Positions 27,377-35,686 of a stretch of DNA of 64,000 nt are shown here, piece after piece; the stretch's first letter is position 1, and every line of letters begins with the position of its first letter. Origin of the DNA: Prosthecobacter gellanilyticus (lineage in GTDB: Bacteria > Verrucomicrobiota > Verrucomicrobiia > Verrucomicrobiales > Verrucomicrobiaceae); the NCBI RefSeq assembly GCF_007992435.1, contig NZ_BKAG01000027.1, forward strand, positions 1 to 64,000, read 5' to 3'. The notes under the pieces were generated by a model. That model was not told the origin of the DNA, ran no database searches, and saw only the letters and a list, made by a program, of their open reading frames with translations. Made by a program: the position numbers and the translations under genes.

Positions 27377-28768
27377 CTACTTCACCTTGAACCTCTCCGG
27401 CACGAGCTCATGTACGGCCTTGGCGATGATCTCCTCGATGCCGGAGGCGAAGCGGGTGGGGCGGCCGTAGTAGACCATGGCGCCGGCGGCTTCGTAGCCG
27501 CCTTCCTCCCAGACGCGCTGGGAGGGGATGTAGCAGGGGACATCGTTGGTGTAGGCATTGACCCAGGTGCGGGCGGGGTCGTTTTCCTTCTTGAAGCGCA
27601 GGCCGTAGTCGACCACGACCTCGCCGGGCAGATTGATGGTGAGCAGGGTATCGCCAAAGCTCCAGACCTGGACGTTGTAGGGCAGCTCGGTGGGGATCTT
27701 CTCTTTCCGCTCGAGCATGCCGAGGAAGTGCTTCGCATGGTAAGCAGTGGCCTTGGTGGCACTCTGGCTGTTTTTGAGCCAAGTGGCTTGATCGGGGAGA
27801 GTGTCGAAGGGCAGGGTGATATCCTTGCTGCCGCAGGTCATGGGGCCGGCGAGAGCCTTCATGGGCTCATTGATGAGGCGCACGACTTCTTTGGCGAGCT
27901 GGGCTCCGTGCAGATCGGCAAGCGCGAGCTCGCGGCGCGGATTCGGGTTCTGATCCGCACCACAGCCGATGGCGGTGAGGGCCACCACGCCGGGGAAGCG
28001 CAGCTCGAGCTCCTTTTGCGCGCAGCCGGCCCAGTCGGGATGAGTTTTGGGAATACTCAGCGTGGTGCAGTGGCAGGCGTAGCTGGTGTAGAGAGCGCGT
28101 AATTCACCGTCTGGCGAGGTCACGCGGATCACGGGCAGAGCATGATCCACGGGGCCGCCATAGTTGGGGCTGTTGGCAAAGCCCGTGGGTGTTTTGAGCC
28201 GGCGGTTCATGGCAAAGCCCACCTTTCCGGAGGACCACTCGACCTTGGCTTCCTTCTGCGCGTTCAGTGCCTCGATGACCACCTCGGTCATTTTGACGGT
28301 GAGGAACTCGCCGTATTGATTCACATGTTGCTGCTCGGTCTCGGTCAGATCTGTGCCGAACAAAAAGGGCAGCACGCCTGGCAGCATGGGGGCGCAGTGA
28401 GTGTGGCTGGAGTGCAGGGAGAAGCGCGCATCCTCAAGCTTCCAACCGGCCTTCTGCACATTGGCCAAAACCTCAGCGCGTATCTTTCCAGGCACGCCGC
28501 AGTTATCGACGGTGAGCATGACCACAGGTGTCTCGTTGTCCCAGGTCAGGGCCATGGCCTTCGCGTGCAGGGGCATCTGCACGCCTTCGTGCTCGGCGGT
28601 GCGGCTGCCGTAGCCGCTGAGGCGCACGGGGTGCGTGGGAGTGATGTCCACACTGGCAGCACCGGCTTTCCAGGCCGCGTCCGCAGTGGTCAGACTCATA
28701 AGGCATCCCAAGGTGAGAGTCGAAACGACCGAAAGGAGACGCTGGCGGGCTGCGCGGCTGATGAACAT
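27377..28768 (-). CDS. Exported neutral/alkaline ceramidase-like hydrolase
   Basis: The 463-residue protein has an N-terminal signal peptide ending near TTADAAW. It then starts a neutral ceramidase N-domain (PF04734-like): GAASVDITPTHPVRLSGYG, VVMLTVDNCGVP, SLHSSHTHCAPML (zinc histidines), YACHCTTLS, and CGADQNPNPR. True ceramidases cleave the amide of ceramide. Homologues without the C-terminal lipid-binding region are common in Planctomycetes and Verrucomicrobia, and their substrate is unproven. It is divergent from the PBP gene. Confidence 0.8.
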   Translation of the reverse strand: MFISRAARQRLLSVVSTLTLGCLMSLTTADAAWKAGAASVDITPTHPVRLSGYGSRTAEHEGVQMPLHAKAMALTWDNETPVVMLTVDNCGVPGKIRAEVLANVQKAGWKLEDARFSLHSSHTHCAPMLPGVLPFLFGTDLTETEQQHVNQYGEFLTVKMTEVVIEALNAQKEAKVEWSSGKVGFAMNRRLKTPTGFANSPNYGGPVDHALPVIRVTSPDGELRALYTSYACHCTTLSIPKTHPDWAGCAQKELELRFPGVVALTAIGCGADQNPNPRRELALADLHGAQLAKEVVRLINEPMKALAGPMTCGSKDITLPFDTLPDQATWLKNSQSATKATAYHAKHFLGMLERKEKIPTELPYNVQVWSFGDTLLTINLPGEVVVDYGLRFKKENDPARTWVNAYTNDVPCYIPSQRVWEEGGYEAAGAMVYYGRPTRFASGIEEIIAKAVHELVPERFKVK

Positions 28769-28942
28769 GCTGTATCTTCCTCAAAAAGAACCACTTTCGC
28801 CAAGGCTGGATATGCGTTCGGTTGTGACGTGAAACCGTGGTAAAAGTGATCCTGACCCGGCCATGAAGCTGTCCTAGCTCGTAGTTGCTTGTAAGGTTTC
28901 TAGAATGAAACTGAGACGGCGGCGTCTGATAACCGCTCCCCA

Positions 28943-31126
28943 ATGAAAAAAAGCCAAGCCTCCGCCCCGCACCGTCCGCCACCGAACACGTCACGCTGGA
29001 GGACTTGGCGGCGCCGGCTGCTCCTGAGTTTCATGGTGCTGAGCCTGCTGGCCACGGTGAGCCTGGCGGTGGTCCTGGGCATCTACGCGCAGATGGCGAA
29101 GAAGTATGACCTGGCCGCGCTGGGCCAGATGCCCGAACGAACGATGGTGATGGACTCCACAGGTGAACTGCTGGGCAGGATGCACGGGGAAAACCGCATC
29201 GTCGTGCCGCTGAGCCAGGTGGCGCCGCAGTTTGTCCAGGCCCTGCTCGCGCGTGAAGACAGCCGTTTCTACAATCATCGCGGAGTCGACTTTTACGGCG
29301 TGGCCCGTGCCACGGTGCGTAACATCAAAGAGCGCCGCGTGGTGCAGGGAGCGAGCACACTGACCATGCAGCTGGCGCGCAACAGCTACCCGGACCTGAA
29401 CGACCGGTCGTTTCACCGCAAGCTGCTGGAGATCATGCTGGCGCGCCGCATCGAGAAAATGTGGAGCAAGGAGCAGATCATCGAGCACTACGTGAACCGC
29501 ATCTTCTTCGGCACGGGTGTGTATGGCATCCAGCGGGCGAGCCAAGTGTATTTTGGCAAGCATGCCAGCCAGCTCACGCTGAGCGAGTCGGCGATGATCG
29601 CGGGCATCATCCGCAGCCCGGTGCGCTTCTCGCCATTCCGCAATTACGAAGGCGCCATCAAGGAGCGCAATGATGTGCTGCAGCGCATGCTGACGCTGAA
29701 GATGATCACAGCCGAAGAAGAACTGCAGGCACGCTATGCGGATGTGGTGATCCGCGCGCAGCCGCTGTTTCAAAGCCAGGGTGACTGGGCGCTAGACTCC
29801 GTGAGACGTGACCTGGATCGCCTGCTGGAAAATCATGAGATCGAGGACGGTGGTCTGCTGGTCTACACGACGCTGAACAAAGAGTTGCAAACAGCCGCGG
29901 AGGAGGCGGTGGAGAAACGTCTCGCCACCGTGGAAACGACGCGCGGCTACAAGCACCCCATCAAGGCCAAGTTTGACGAGACCTGGGATCCGGCCACGGA
30001 ACTGACGACCACGCCTTATCTGCAGGGTGCGCTGACGGTGCTGGACAATGAAACCGGAGGCATCCTCGCGATTGTCGGCGGTCGTGACTACCGGCAGAGC
30101 AAGTTCAACCGCGCCACACTGGGCCAGCGGCAGATCGGCTCCACGGTGAAGCCTTTTGTCTATGCGACGGGGCTGGCCAGCGGCTTCCTGCCGGGCACGC
30201 TGATTGACGATGCGCCTTTGCAGCCGGGTGAGATCGATGGAGCGGATCCGTCCTGGAATCCGCAGAACTCGGATAACAAATTTTTAGGTGCGCAGACCCT
30301 CACGGCGGGGCTTGTGCAGAGCCGCAACACCATGACCATCCGCCTGGGCAACTACGCCGGACTAGACCGCGTGCTGCGTGTGCTCGGAGATGCAGGCATC
30401 GGCGATCATGCAGTGAAGAATCCGCAGCTCTTCATCGGCAATCTTTCCGGCAATGCGCGTGAGCTTGCGAGTGCCTTCACCATCTTTCCGAATGATGGCG
30501 TGCGCCGCCGGCCCTTCATCATTCACAAGATCACGGACAAGGCGGGGAACACGCTCTACGATGCCAGTGTCATCGAGGTGGAGGTGCTGACTCCTGGTGT
30601 GGCGCATGTGATGCGGCGCATTCTGGGGCAGGTGATGGACAAGGGCACGGCAGCGAGCCTGCGCTCCCAGCACGGTTTTAAAGAAAAGGGGGGTGGCAAG
30701 ACTGGCACCACCAACGATTACAAAGATGCGTGGTTCGCGGGTTACACGGACCGCATCACATGCGCGGTGTGGGTGGGCTTGGACAAGCCGGAGACGATCA
30801 TCGACGAAGGTTATGGCAGCCGCATGGCCATCCCGATCTGGGCGGACGTGGCGAAGAAGGCGGTGGCGCTGGGTTACATCCCGGCCGGACCGCGCACGGA
30901 GCCGCCACTGACGAGCGTGGCGCTGTGCCGGAACACCAGCCAGCTCGCCACGGCGGGCTGCCAGGCCTCGGGCATGGCGTATGAGGATGAACTTCCCTAT
31001 GATCTGATCCCGCAGGGCTTCTGCCAGCTACACACGGGCATCGTGGCGCAACCGCAGATGCAGCCGCGCCGCTCGGGTCCGCGCGGCCCGGGATTGTTTG
31101 ACCGCATCCGTGGCTGGTTCCGCTGA
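28943..31126 (+). CDS. Class A penicillin-binding protein (PBP1-type glycosyltransferase/transpeptidase)
   Basis: A bifunctional 727-residue peptidoglycan synthase: one TM near residues 30-50, then a GT51 glycosyltransferase with catalytic Glu in LAREDSRFYNHRGVD (about 102) and QGASTLTMQLARN. The transpeptidase has SxxK in IGSTVKPF (Ser about 400), SRN in QSRNTMT, and KTG in GGKTGTTND (about 585). It polymerises lipid II outside the inner membrane and crosslinks the peptides. A Met-rich, Arg/Pro-rich tail ends the protein. It appears to be monocistronic. Confidence 0.95.
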   Translation: MKKSQASAPHRPPPNTSRWRTWRRRLLLSFMVLSLLATVSLAVVLGIYAQMAKKYDLAALGQMPERTMVMDSTGELLGRMHGENRIVVPLSQVAPQFVQALLAREDSRFYNHRGVDFYGVARATVRNIKERRVVQGASTLTMQLARNSYPDLNDRSFHRKLLEIMLARRIEKMWSKEQIIEHYVNRIFFGTGVYGIQRASQVYFGKHASQLTLSESAMIAGIIRSPVRFSPFRNYEGAIKERNDVLQRMLTLKMITAEEELQARYADVVIRAQPLFQSQGDWALDSVRRDLDRLLENHEIEDGGLLVYTTLNKELQTAAEEAVEKRLATVETTRGYKHPIKAKFDETWDPATELTTTPYLQGALTVLDNETGGILAIVGGRDYRQSKFNRATLGQRQIGSTVKPFVYATGLASGFLPGTLIDDAPLQPGEIDGADPSWNPQNSDNKFLGAQTLTAGLVQSRNTMTIRLGNYAGLDRVLRVLGDAGIGDHAVKNPQLFIGNLSGNARELASAFTIFPNDGVRRRPFIIHKITDKAGNTLYDASVIEVEVLTPGVAHVMRRILGQVMDKGTAASLRSQHGFKEKGGGKTGTTNDYKDAWFAGYTDRITCAVWVGLDKPETIIDEGYGSRMAIPIWADVAKKAVALGYIPAGPRTEPPLTSVALCRNTSQLATAGCQASGMAYEDELPYDLIPQGFCQLHTGIVAQPQMQPRRSGPRGPGLFDRIRGWFR

Positions 31127-31188
31127 GGCGGCATGGAGGATGCGACCGGAATCTTGCGCTTCATGGTGCTCATGCGCACTATGAAGCG

Positions 31189-32034
31189 ATGATCCAGCCG
31201 CTGCTCAAAGACGAGGCCCTTTTGGCCGATATCGCTTCCGTTTCGAAGGACGATGAGCGTTTGCAGATCTGGTGGTTAGGCCAGAGTGGTTTTCTGCTGA
31301 AGCAGGCAGGAGCCACGCTGCTGTTTGATCCTTATCTGTCAGACTCGCTGACGAAGAAGTATGCGGCCACGGACAAGCCGCATTTGCGCATGACGGAGCT
31401 GTGTGTGGATCCTGCACGCCTTGCGGGCATCCCGCTGGTGACCGCGAGCCATATCCACACGGATCATCTGGATGCGGAAACCTTGGTGCCGTTGGCGAAA
31501 AGCAATCCTGGTTATACTCTGGTGCTGCCCGCAGCGATTGTTTCAGAGGCAAAGCAGCGTCTAGCAGATGCTGAGATCACGCTGGCAGGTCTGGATGAGA
31601 AGGAGACCTTGGACGGTGAATGGAAGATCACTGGCATCGCGGCCGCGCATAACGATGTGAAGCGAGATGAGCAGGGCAGGTGTCACTTCCTCGGCTTCAT
31701 CGCGCAGCGTGGCGGATTCACGATTTATCACAGTGGTGACACGCTCATGCATGACGGCTTGCTGCCCGCGCTGCGTGAGTTTGGGCCGATTGATCTCATG
31801 CTGCTGCCGATCAATGGGAACAAGCCGGAGCGACGAGTGGCCGGGAACTTGAACGGCACAGAGGCGGCGGAGCTGGCGAAGGCTTGTGGCGCGCGGCTTG
31901 TGGTGCCGTGCCACTATGACATGTTCACGTTTAACACGGTGACGCCGGATGAGTTTGTCCAGGCGTGTGAGCGGCTCGGGCAGAAGCATGAGGTAATGCT
32001 CTGCGGGGGACGTGTGACGATGGAGCGCGCTTGA
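31189..32034 (+). CDS. MBL-fold metal-dependent hydrolase, UlaG-like
   Basis: A 281-residue cytoplasmic metallo-beta-lactamase-fold protein: WWLGQSGFLL, LLFDPYLS, the metal motif SHIHTDHLD, IYHSGDT, LLPINGNKPERRV and a final PCHYDMF. This pattern is that of the UlaG (L-ascorbate-6-phosphate lactonase) branch, but no ascorbate genes are nearby, so the substrate should be left open. It starts about 60 bases after the PBP gene. Confidence 0.8.
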   Translation: MIQPLLKDEALLADIASVSKDDERLQIWWLGQSGFLLKQAGATLLFDPYLSDSLTKKYAATDKPHLRMTELCVDPARLAGIPLVTASHIHTDHLDAETLVPLAKSNPGYTLVLPAAIVSEAKQRLADAEITLAGLDEKETLDGEWKITGIAAAHNDVKRDEQGRCHFLGFIAQRGGFTIYHSGDTLMHDGLLPALREFGPIDLMLLPINGNKPERRVAGNLNGTEAAELAKACGARLVVPCHYDMFTFNTVTPDEFVQACERLGQKHEVMLCGGRVTMERA

Positions 32035-32040
32035 GGCGAG

Positions 32041-32096
32041 GGAGTCGCGGCAGCGTCCTGGACTGCGCCTGTCCTCTGGCGCTCTCGACGGAGCGC
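32041..32096 (-). repeat. GC-rich dispersed repeat (family B), inverted copy
   Basis: Reverse complement of the family B core (GCGTCCTGGACTGCGCC, then GTCCTCTGGCGCTCTCGACG on the + strand). With the copy at 32171-32229 it forms an inverted pair separated by about 75 bases, between the convergent MBL and sigma factor genes. Confidence 0.75.
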
Positions 32097-32170
32097 GTGA
32101 TCTGCGCACTTCTATAGATGAATGGATCTCGAAGGCCTTCGCAGATAGCTTGCGCGATATCTCCTCGCAC

Positions 32171-32229
32171 GGACTTCCAAAGCGCCGGAGGACCGGCGCA
32201 CTCCAGGACGCTACGCGAAGATCGCTAAC
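32171..32229 (+). repeat. GC-rich dispersed repeat (family B), direct copy
   Basis: AAAGCGCCGGAGGACCGGCG, then CACTCCAGGACGCTACGCGA. It ends CGCTAAC directly at the stop codon of the sigma factor gene, so the repeat abuts the gene's 3' end. Confidence 0.75.
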
Positions 32230-33117
32230 TTACTCCGCGGCCTTTTCGGCAGCGGCCTTCTTCTTCTTCTTGGAGCCGGCATTGCGGAGGACCTTTGGAA
32301 TCGGGTCTTCCTTCTTCTGCAGCGCACGACGAAGCTTGCGAAGAGCGATGTTCTGAAGCTGACGAATACGCTCACGCGTGACGCCAAACTCCTGACCGAC
32401 TTCTTCCAGCGTGCGAGGCTTCTGACCGGCAAGGCCGAAGCGAGCATCGATGATCTTGCGTTCGCGCTCATCAAGAACGGTAAGCAGGCCATCAAGCTGG
32501 CCGTGCATGTTCTTGTGGCTGAGCAGTTCGAAAGGTGTCTGGGCGTTTTCGTCGCCCACGATCTCACCGAACTCGGTGCTGTCGTCATCGCTGATCGGCG
32601 CATCGAGAGACGCGGGACGCATGGAGGCGACCTTGAGCTGGCTCAGCTTGGCGCGGTCGATACCGATTTCCTCGGAAAGCTCGTCATCCGTAGGCTCGCG
32701 ACCGAGTTCCTCAGACATGGCCATGGCCACACGACGCATCTTGCTGATCTTGTCCACCATGTGGACAGGAAGGCGGATGGTCTTGGACTGGTTCGCGAGA
32801 GCGCGCTTGATGGACTGCTTGATCCACCAAGCAGCGTACGTGGAGAGCTTGCCACCCTTGTTAGGGTCAAAGCGCTCCACCGCCTTCATGAGGCCGATGT
32901 TGCCTTCGGAAATAAGGTCCAGCAATGGAAGCCCGTAGTTCGCGTAGTCTTGGGCGATTTTCACGACCAGACGAAGGTTCGCACGGATCATGTGTGATCG
33001 TGCTTCGGGGTCGCCGCGCTTGATGCGCTCAGCGAGGTCCACTTCCTGTTCGGGAGTCAGCAGGTCAGTCTTGCCGATCTCACGCAGGTAGATTTTAATG
33101 CCTCCGTCGAGTTCCAT
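32230..33117 (-). CDS. Sigma-70 family RNA polymerase sigma factor (RpoD/RpoS-like, group 2)
   Basis: A 295-residue sigma factor with all core regions: region 1.2 (IKIYLREIGKTDLLTPEQE), region 2 (NLRLVVKIAQDYANYGLPLLDLISEGNIGLMKAVERFDPNKG in outline, with STYAAWWIKQSIKRAL), region 3, and region 4 with VTRERIRQLQNIALRKLRR. It lacks the long non-conserved insert of a primary RpoD and is the size of a group 2 factor such as RpoS. The C-terminus is unusually Lys/Ala-rich (KKKKKAAAEKAAE). The long AT-rich upstream region suggests strong regulation. Confidence 0.92.
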   Translation of the reverse strand: MELDGGIKIYLREIGKTDLLTPEQEVDLAERIKRGDPEARSHMIRANLRLVVKIAQDYANYGLPLLDLISEGNIGLMKAVERFDPNKGGKLSTYAAWWIKQSIKRALANQSKTIRLPVHMVDKISKMRRVAMAMSEELGREPTDDELSEEIGIDRAKLSQLKVASMRPASLDAPISDDDSTEFGEIVGDENAQTPFELLSHKNMHGQLDGLLTVLDERERKIIDARFGLAGQKPRTLEEVGQEFGVTRERIRQLQNIALRKLRRALQKKEDPIPKVLRNAGSKKKKKAAAEKAAE

Positions 33118-33658
33118 GTCAGGGAATACAGATTTAAATACGAACTAGTTACAGGTTACGTTGATACCCCGACGATACGAAGGGGATTTCAAACTTAACA
33201 CACAATGGTTGAGGAATCCTCAATTATTTTTGGAGCAATGATTTTGCCAGAAATCATATGAAGAAAGACATACTCCTAAAGAGGGCGGCTGATCTCTTTC
33301 TCGGCACACAATTGTCACCCATTTGGGGGACATCGCTGGCGATAACGAGCCAGTGCACAGCTTCCTTGGGTAACTCTGATGTTCGTCTCGGAAATTTTGC
33401 TTGGTAGAGATTTCTTCGCACTTAAATCCGGGTGTAGGGATAGGTGGCACACGAAAATGTCAGATTCTTGAAAGGTCATTCAAACTCAGCTTGCCAGGAG
33501 GGGGCTTGATGCTAAAACTCAGGCTCAGACGAAGAACAAAAATGTTTAAAATTTAGCAAACTTGAGTCTTTTGGTTTTCTAAAATTTAAAACTTTTTGTG
33601 CTAATTCTAAAAAATATCTTGCTGATGTGAGATATTGCGTGTTATTATAACTTTAACT
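33118..33658. other. AT-rich intergenic region between sigma factor and tRNA-Gly
   Basis: About 540 bases without a convincing gene. The base composition is strikingly AT-rich compared with the genes around it, especially 33540-33658. A 15-base palindrome TTGAGGA-A-TCCTCAA (33209-33223) followed by TTATTTTT could be an operator or terminator upstream of the sigma gene. The right end carries the tRNA promoter. A 76-codon minus-strand frame at 33220-33450 has no recognisable features. Confidence 0.6.
33619..33648 (+). promoter_or_regulatory. Candidate promoter of tRNA-Gly
   Basis: TTGCTG (33619-33624) and TATTAT (33643-33648) are separated by 18 bases and match sigma-70 hexamers well. The -10 box ends ten bases before the mature tRNA 5' end. 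Confidence 0.55.
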
Positions 33659-33732
33659 GCGGGTATAGCTTAATGGTAAAGTTCCAGCCTTCCAAGCTGG
33701 CCATGTGGGTTCGATTCCCACTACCCGCTCCA
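33659..33732 (+). tRNA. tRNA-Gly (anticodon UCC), CCA encoded
   Basis: The acceptor stem GCGGGTA pairs with TACCCGC. The anticodon stem CCAGC/GCTGG encloses loop CTTCCAA with anticodon TCC at 33691-33693. The T arm GTGGG-TTCGATT-CCCAC is present, and T plus CCA follow the acceptor stem. It reads GGA (and GGG by wobble). No cluster of other tRNAs is seen. Confidence 0.95.
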
Positions 33733-33775
33733 GTTAGAGGCTCCTTCCACACGCAAAATTTTAGAATTAGCAGCT

Positions 33776-34330
33776 ATGAAAACATTCTCTCATTTGCCTC
33801 TCGCATTTGGCGTCATCGCTGCATTTTTTGGAGCAGTGATTTCCAGTGCTGCTGCGCCTTGTGATGACATTGCACGCGATGTGTCTCTGGCGGTGGAGAA
33901 AGAACCCGGAAAGGTTCTCATGATTGTGGAAGATGCTCTCGTCATCAATGAGTCGTGCGCCTGCGAAATCACGCGCGCTGCCATATTGTCTGCCAAGGCT
34001 GACGCGACACTGGTGAACCAGATTGTTCAGACGGCGATCGCCGTGGCCCCTAAGATGTCTGGCGTGATCATGGACTGCGCCACTGCAGTCGCACCGAGCG
34101 CCGCCGCCACTCCCCAGCCGATCGTGATGAGCGAATCTGGCAAAGACGTGAAGAACCCGGTCCCCCTGGCTCCCGCCCCAGTTGTGGTGGAAGAGGACTA
34201 CATCATTCCCGCCTCCATTCGTGGCATCTATCTTCTGCAACCTCCCGCCGGTGGTTTCCCTCCTGGCAAGAAGCGCTGCAAAGGCAACGGTTGCATCTCT
34301 CCGTATATCAATCTGCCGTTCTACCCTTGA
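33776..34330 (+). CDS. Small exported hypothetical protein
   Basis: No family recognised. The 184-residue product has a clear signal peptide (MKTFSHLPLAFGVIAAFFGAV, cleavage near SSAAAP). A helical middle follows (DDIARDVSLAVEKEPGKVLMIVEDAL, CACEITRAAILSAKADATLVNQI), then a Pro/Val-rich linker and a C-terminus with paired cysteines (KKRCKGNGC). Four further Cys in the mature part suggest disulfides. It lies just before the outer-membrane barrel and polysaccharide export genes on the same strand and may belong with them. Confidence 0.7.
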   Translation: MKTFSHLPLAFGVIAAFFGAVISSAAAPCDDIARDVSLAVEKEPGKVLMIVEDALVINESCACEITRAAILSAKADATLVNQIVQTAIAVAPKMSGVIMDCATAVAPSAAATPQPIVMSESGKDVKNPVPLAPAPVVVEEDYIIPASIRGIYLLQPPAGGFPPGKKRCKGNGCISPYINLPFYP

Positions 34331-34383
34331 GTTTGGGACTCACGCCTTTCTGACTTCCGAGCAGCAACCCTTCTTCAACACTC

Positions 34384-35577
34384 ATGCGCTCCCTCCTCTA
34401 TTTGCTTACCGCGATGGGCATTTTTGCTTTGAGCACTCGCGCTGGAGCGCAGGGTTTGGTGGCCATTCAGAATTATTCCGGTGATTTTCAGGCGGACGAG
34501 CCGCTCACCTGGAGCATCACCACCCGTGGTGGTTACGATCAGCTGGAGTATGACATCCCTGGCGTTGAGAGCTTTGAGACCTTTTATGTGCAGGGCGGCA
34601 TCGGGGCGACTTACACGGATGCAGATCAAACCACCCCCTGGAGCTTCGCGGTCGATCTCGGTGCCATCCACTATCTGGATGATATCGAGCGCTACGATAA
34701 CACCTTCTATAATGCACGTGTGGCCTTCAATATCGCCCATCAGGTTTCGCAGCGTCTGAAGATCAGCAATAACTTCTTCCTCACCTATGAGGCGCAGCCA
34801 AACATGGCTCTCGGTGGCACGACCACGCTGTTCAACGGCCAGTATCTCTATGGCTTCAACAATTTCAACGTGAGCTATGCCTGGAGCCAGCGCTTCTCCA
34901 CCACCACTTCCTTGACGGTGGACGGCATCACCTATGAAGACGACATTGTTTCTGAAGCCGAGGACCGTCTGTCCCAGCTCGTCGCGCAGCAGTTCACCTA
35001 TGCGCTGACCAAGCGCACGAGCGTCACCGCCGAGTATCGTTTCCGCAATGTGGGATATCAGAACTCCAGGGGACGTGACTATCAGTCCCACTTCGCCCTG
35101 GCGGGCATCGACCACGCCTGGAGCCAGCGCTTCTCGGGATCCTTCCGCGCGGGTGCTGAGTTCATGCGCTCCGAGCGCACCAACCAAACGGCACCTTACG
35201 CCGAGGTGGCTCTCAACTACGCCGTGGCACGTCAGACTCAGGCTCGCTGGTTCGGTGCTCTGGGCTTCGATGGGGCTGAGCTCTCCTCCTTCCAGAGCCG
35301 CTATTCCCTCCGCACTGGCGTGAATGTGACTCATCGCATCAATAAGCGCGTCGGTGTCCACGCAGGCACGCAGTATGCCTACAGTGACTTTGATGGTGGT
35401 TCTGTGACGAATGATGTGACGGAGCACAGCCTCATGTTGTCCGCCGGTGTGAGCTATAACATCACGGAGAATCTGGCCCTGGATGCCGCCTACACCTACT
35501 CTCTGCTTTCCTCGGACGATGCCGCTCGTGAGTTTCAGCGCAACAACATCTCCCTGGGCCTGACAGCTTCCTTCTGA
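34384..35577 (+). CDS. Outer-membrane beta-barrel protein of the polysaccharide export module
   Basis: A 397-residue protein with a signal peptide (cleavage near TRAGAQG). It then has alternating amphipathic strands rich in Tyr/Phe/Thr, such as FQADEPLTWSITTRGGYDQL, KRTSVTAEYRFRNVGYQ and NLALDAAYTYSLLSSDD, and ends in a terminal Phe (LGLTASF), the usual outer-membrane insertion signal. It resembles the BBP2_2-type barrels found beside exopolysaccharide genes. It precedes the Wzc-type and Wza-type genes on the same strand, so it may form or stabilise the export channel. Confidence 0.8.
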   Translation: MRSLLYLLTAMGIFALSTRAGAQGLVAIQNYSGDFQADEPLTWSITTRGGYDQLEYDIPGVESFETFYVQGGIGATYTDADQTTPWSFAVDLGAIHYLDDIERYDNTFYNARVAFNIAHQVSQRLKISNNFFLTYEAQPNMALGGTTTLFNGQYLYGFNNFNVSYAWSQRFSTTTSLTVDGITYEDDIVSEAEDRLSQLVAQQFTYALTKRTSVTAEYRFRNVGYQNSRGRDYQSHFALAGIDHAWSQRFSGSFRAGAEFMRSERTNQTAPYAEVALNYAVARQTQARWFGALGFDGAELSSFQSRYSLRTGVNVTHRINKRVGVHAGTQYAYSDFDGGSVTNDVTEHSLMLSAGVSYNITENLALDAAYTYSLLSSDDAAREFQRNNISLGLTASF

Positions 35578-35603
35578 TCCACTCTCCCCAACAGCCAAAC
35601 CTC

Positions 35604-35643
35604 AATCCGCCAGCGGCAGGCCCTCAAGCTCCGCTGGCGGATT
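35604..35643. other. Strong hairpin between barrel gene and Wzc-type gene
   Basis: AATCCGCCAGCGG (35604-35616) and CCGCTGGCGGATT (35631-35643) pair perfectly over 13 bases around a 14-base loop, without a T-run. It may attenuate transcription or stabilise an mRNA end between the two genes. Confidence 0.5.
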
Positions 35644-35686
35644 CTAAGCTGAAAAATGATTAACAAACTCAGATAATCAATTCACT

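Noticed and set aside
33220..33450. 76-codon minus-strand frame in the AT-rich gap
   Set aside because: No motif, no conserved-looking composition and no start signal; treated as non-coding.
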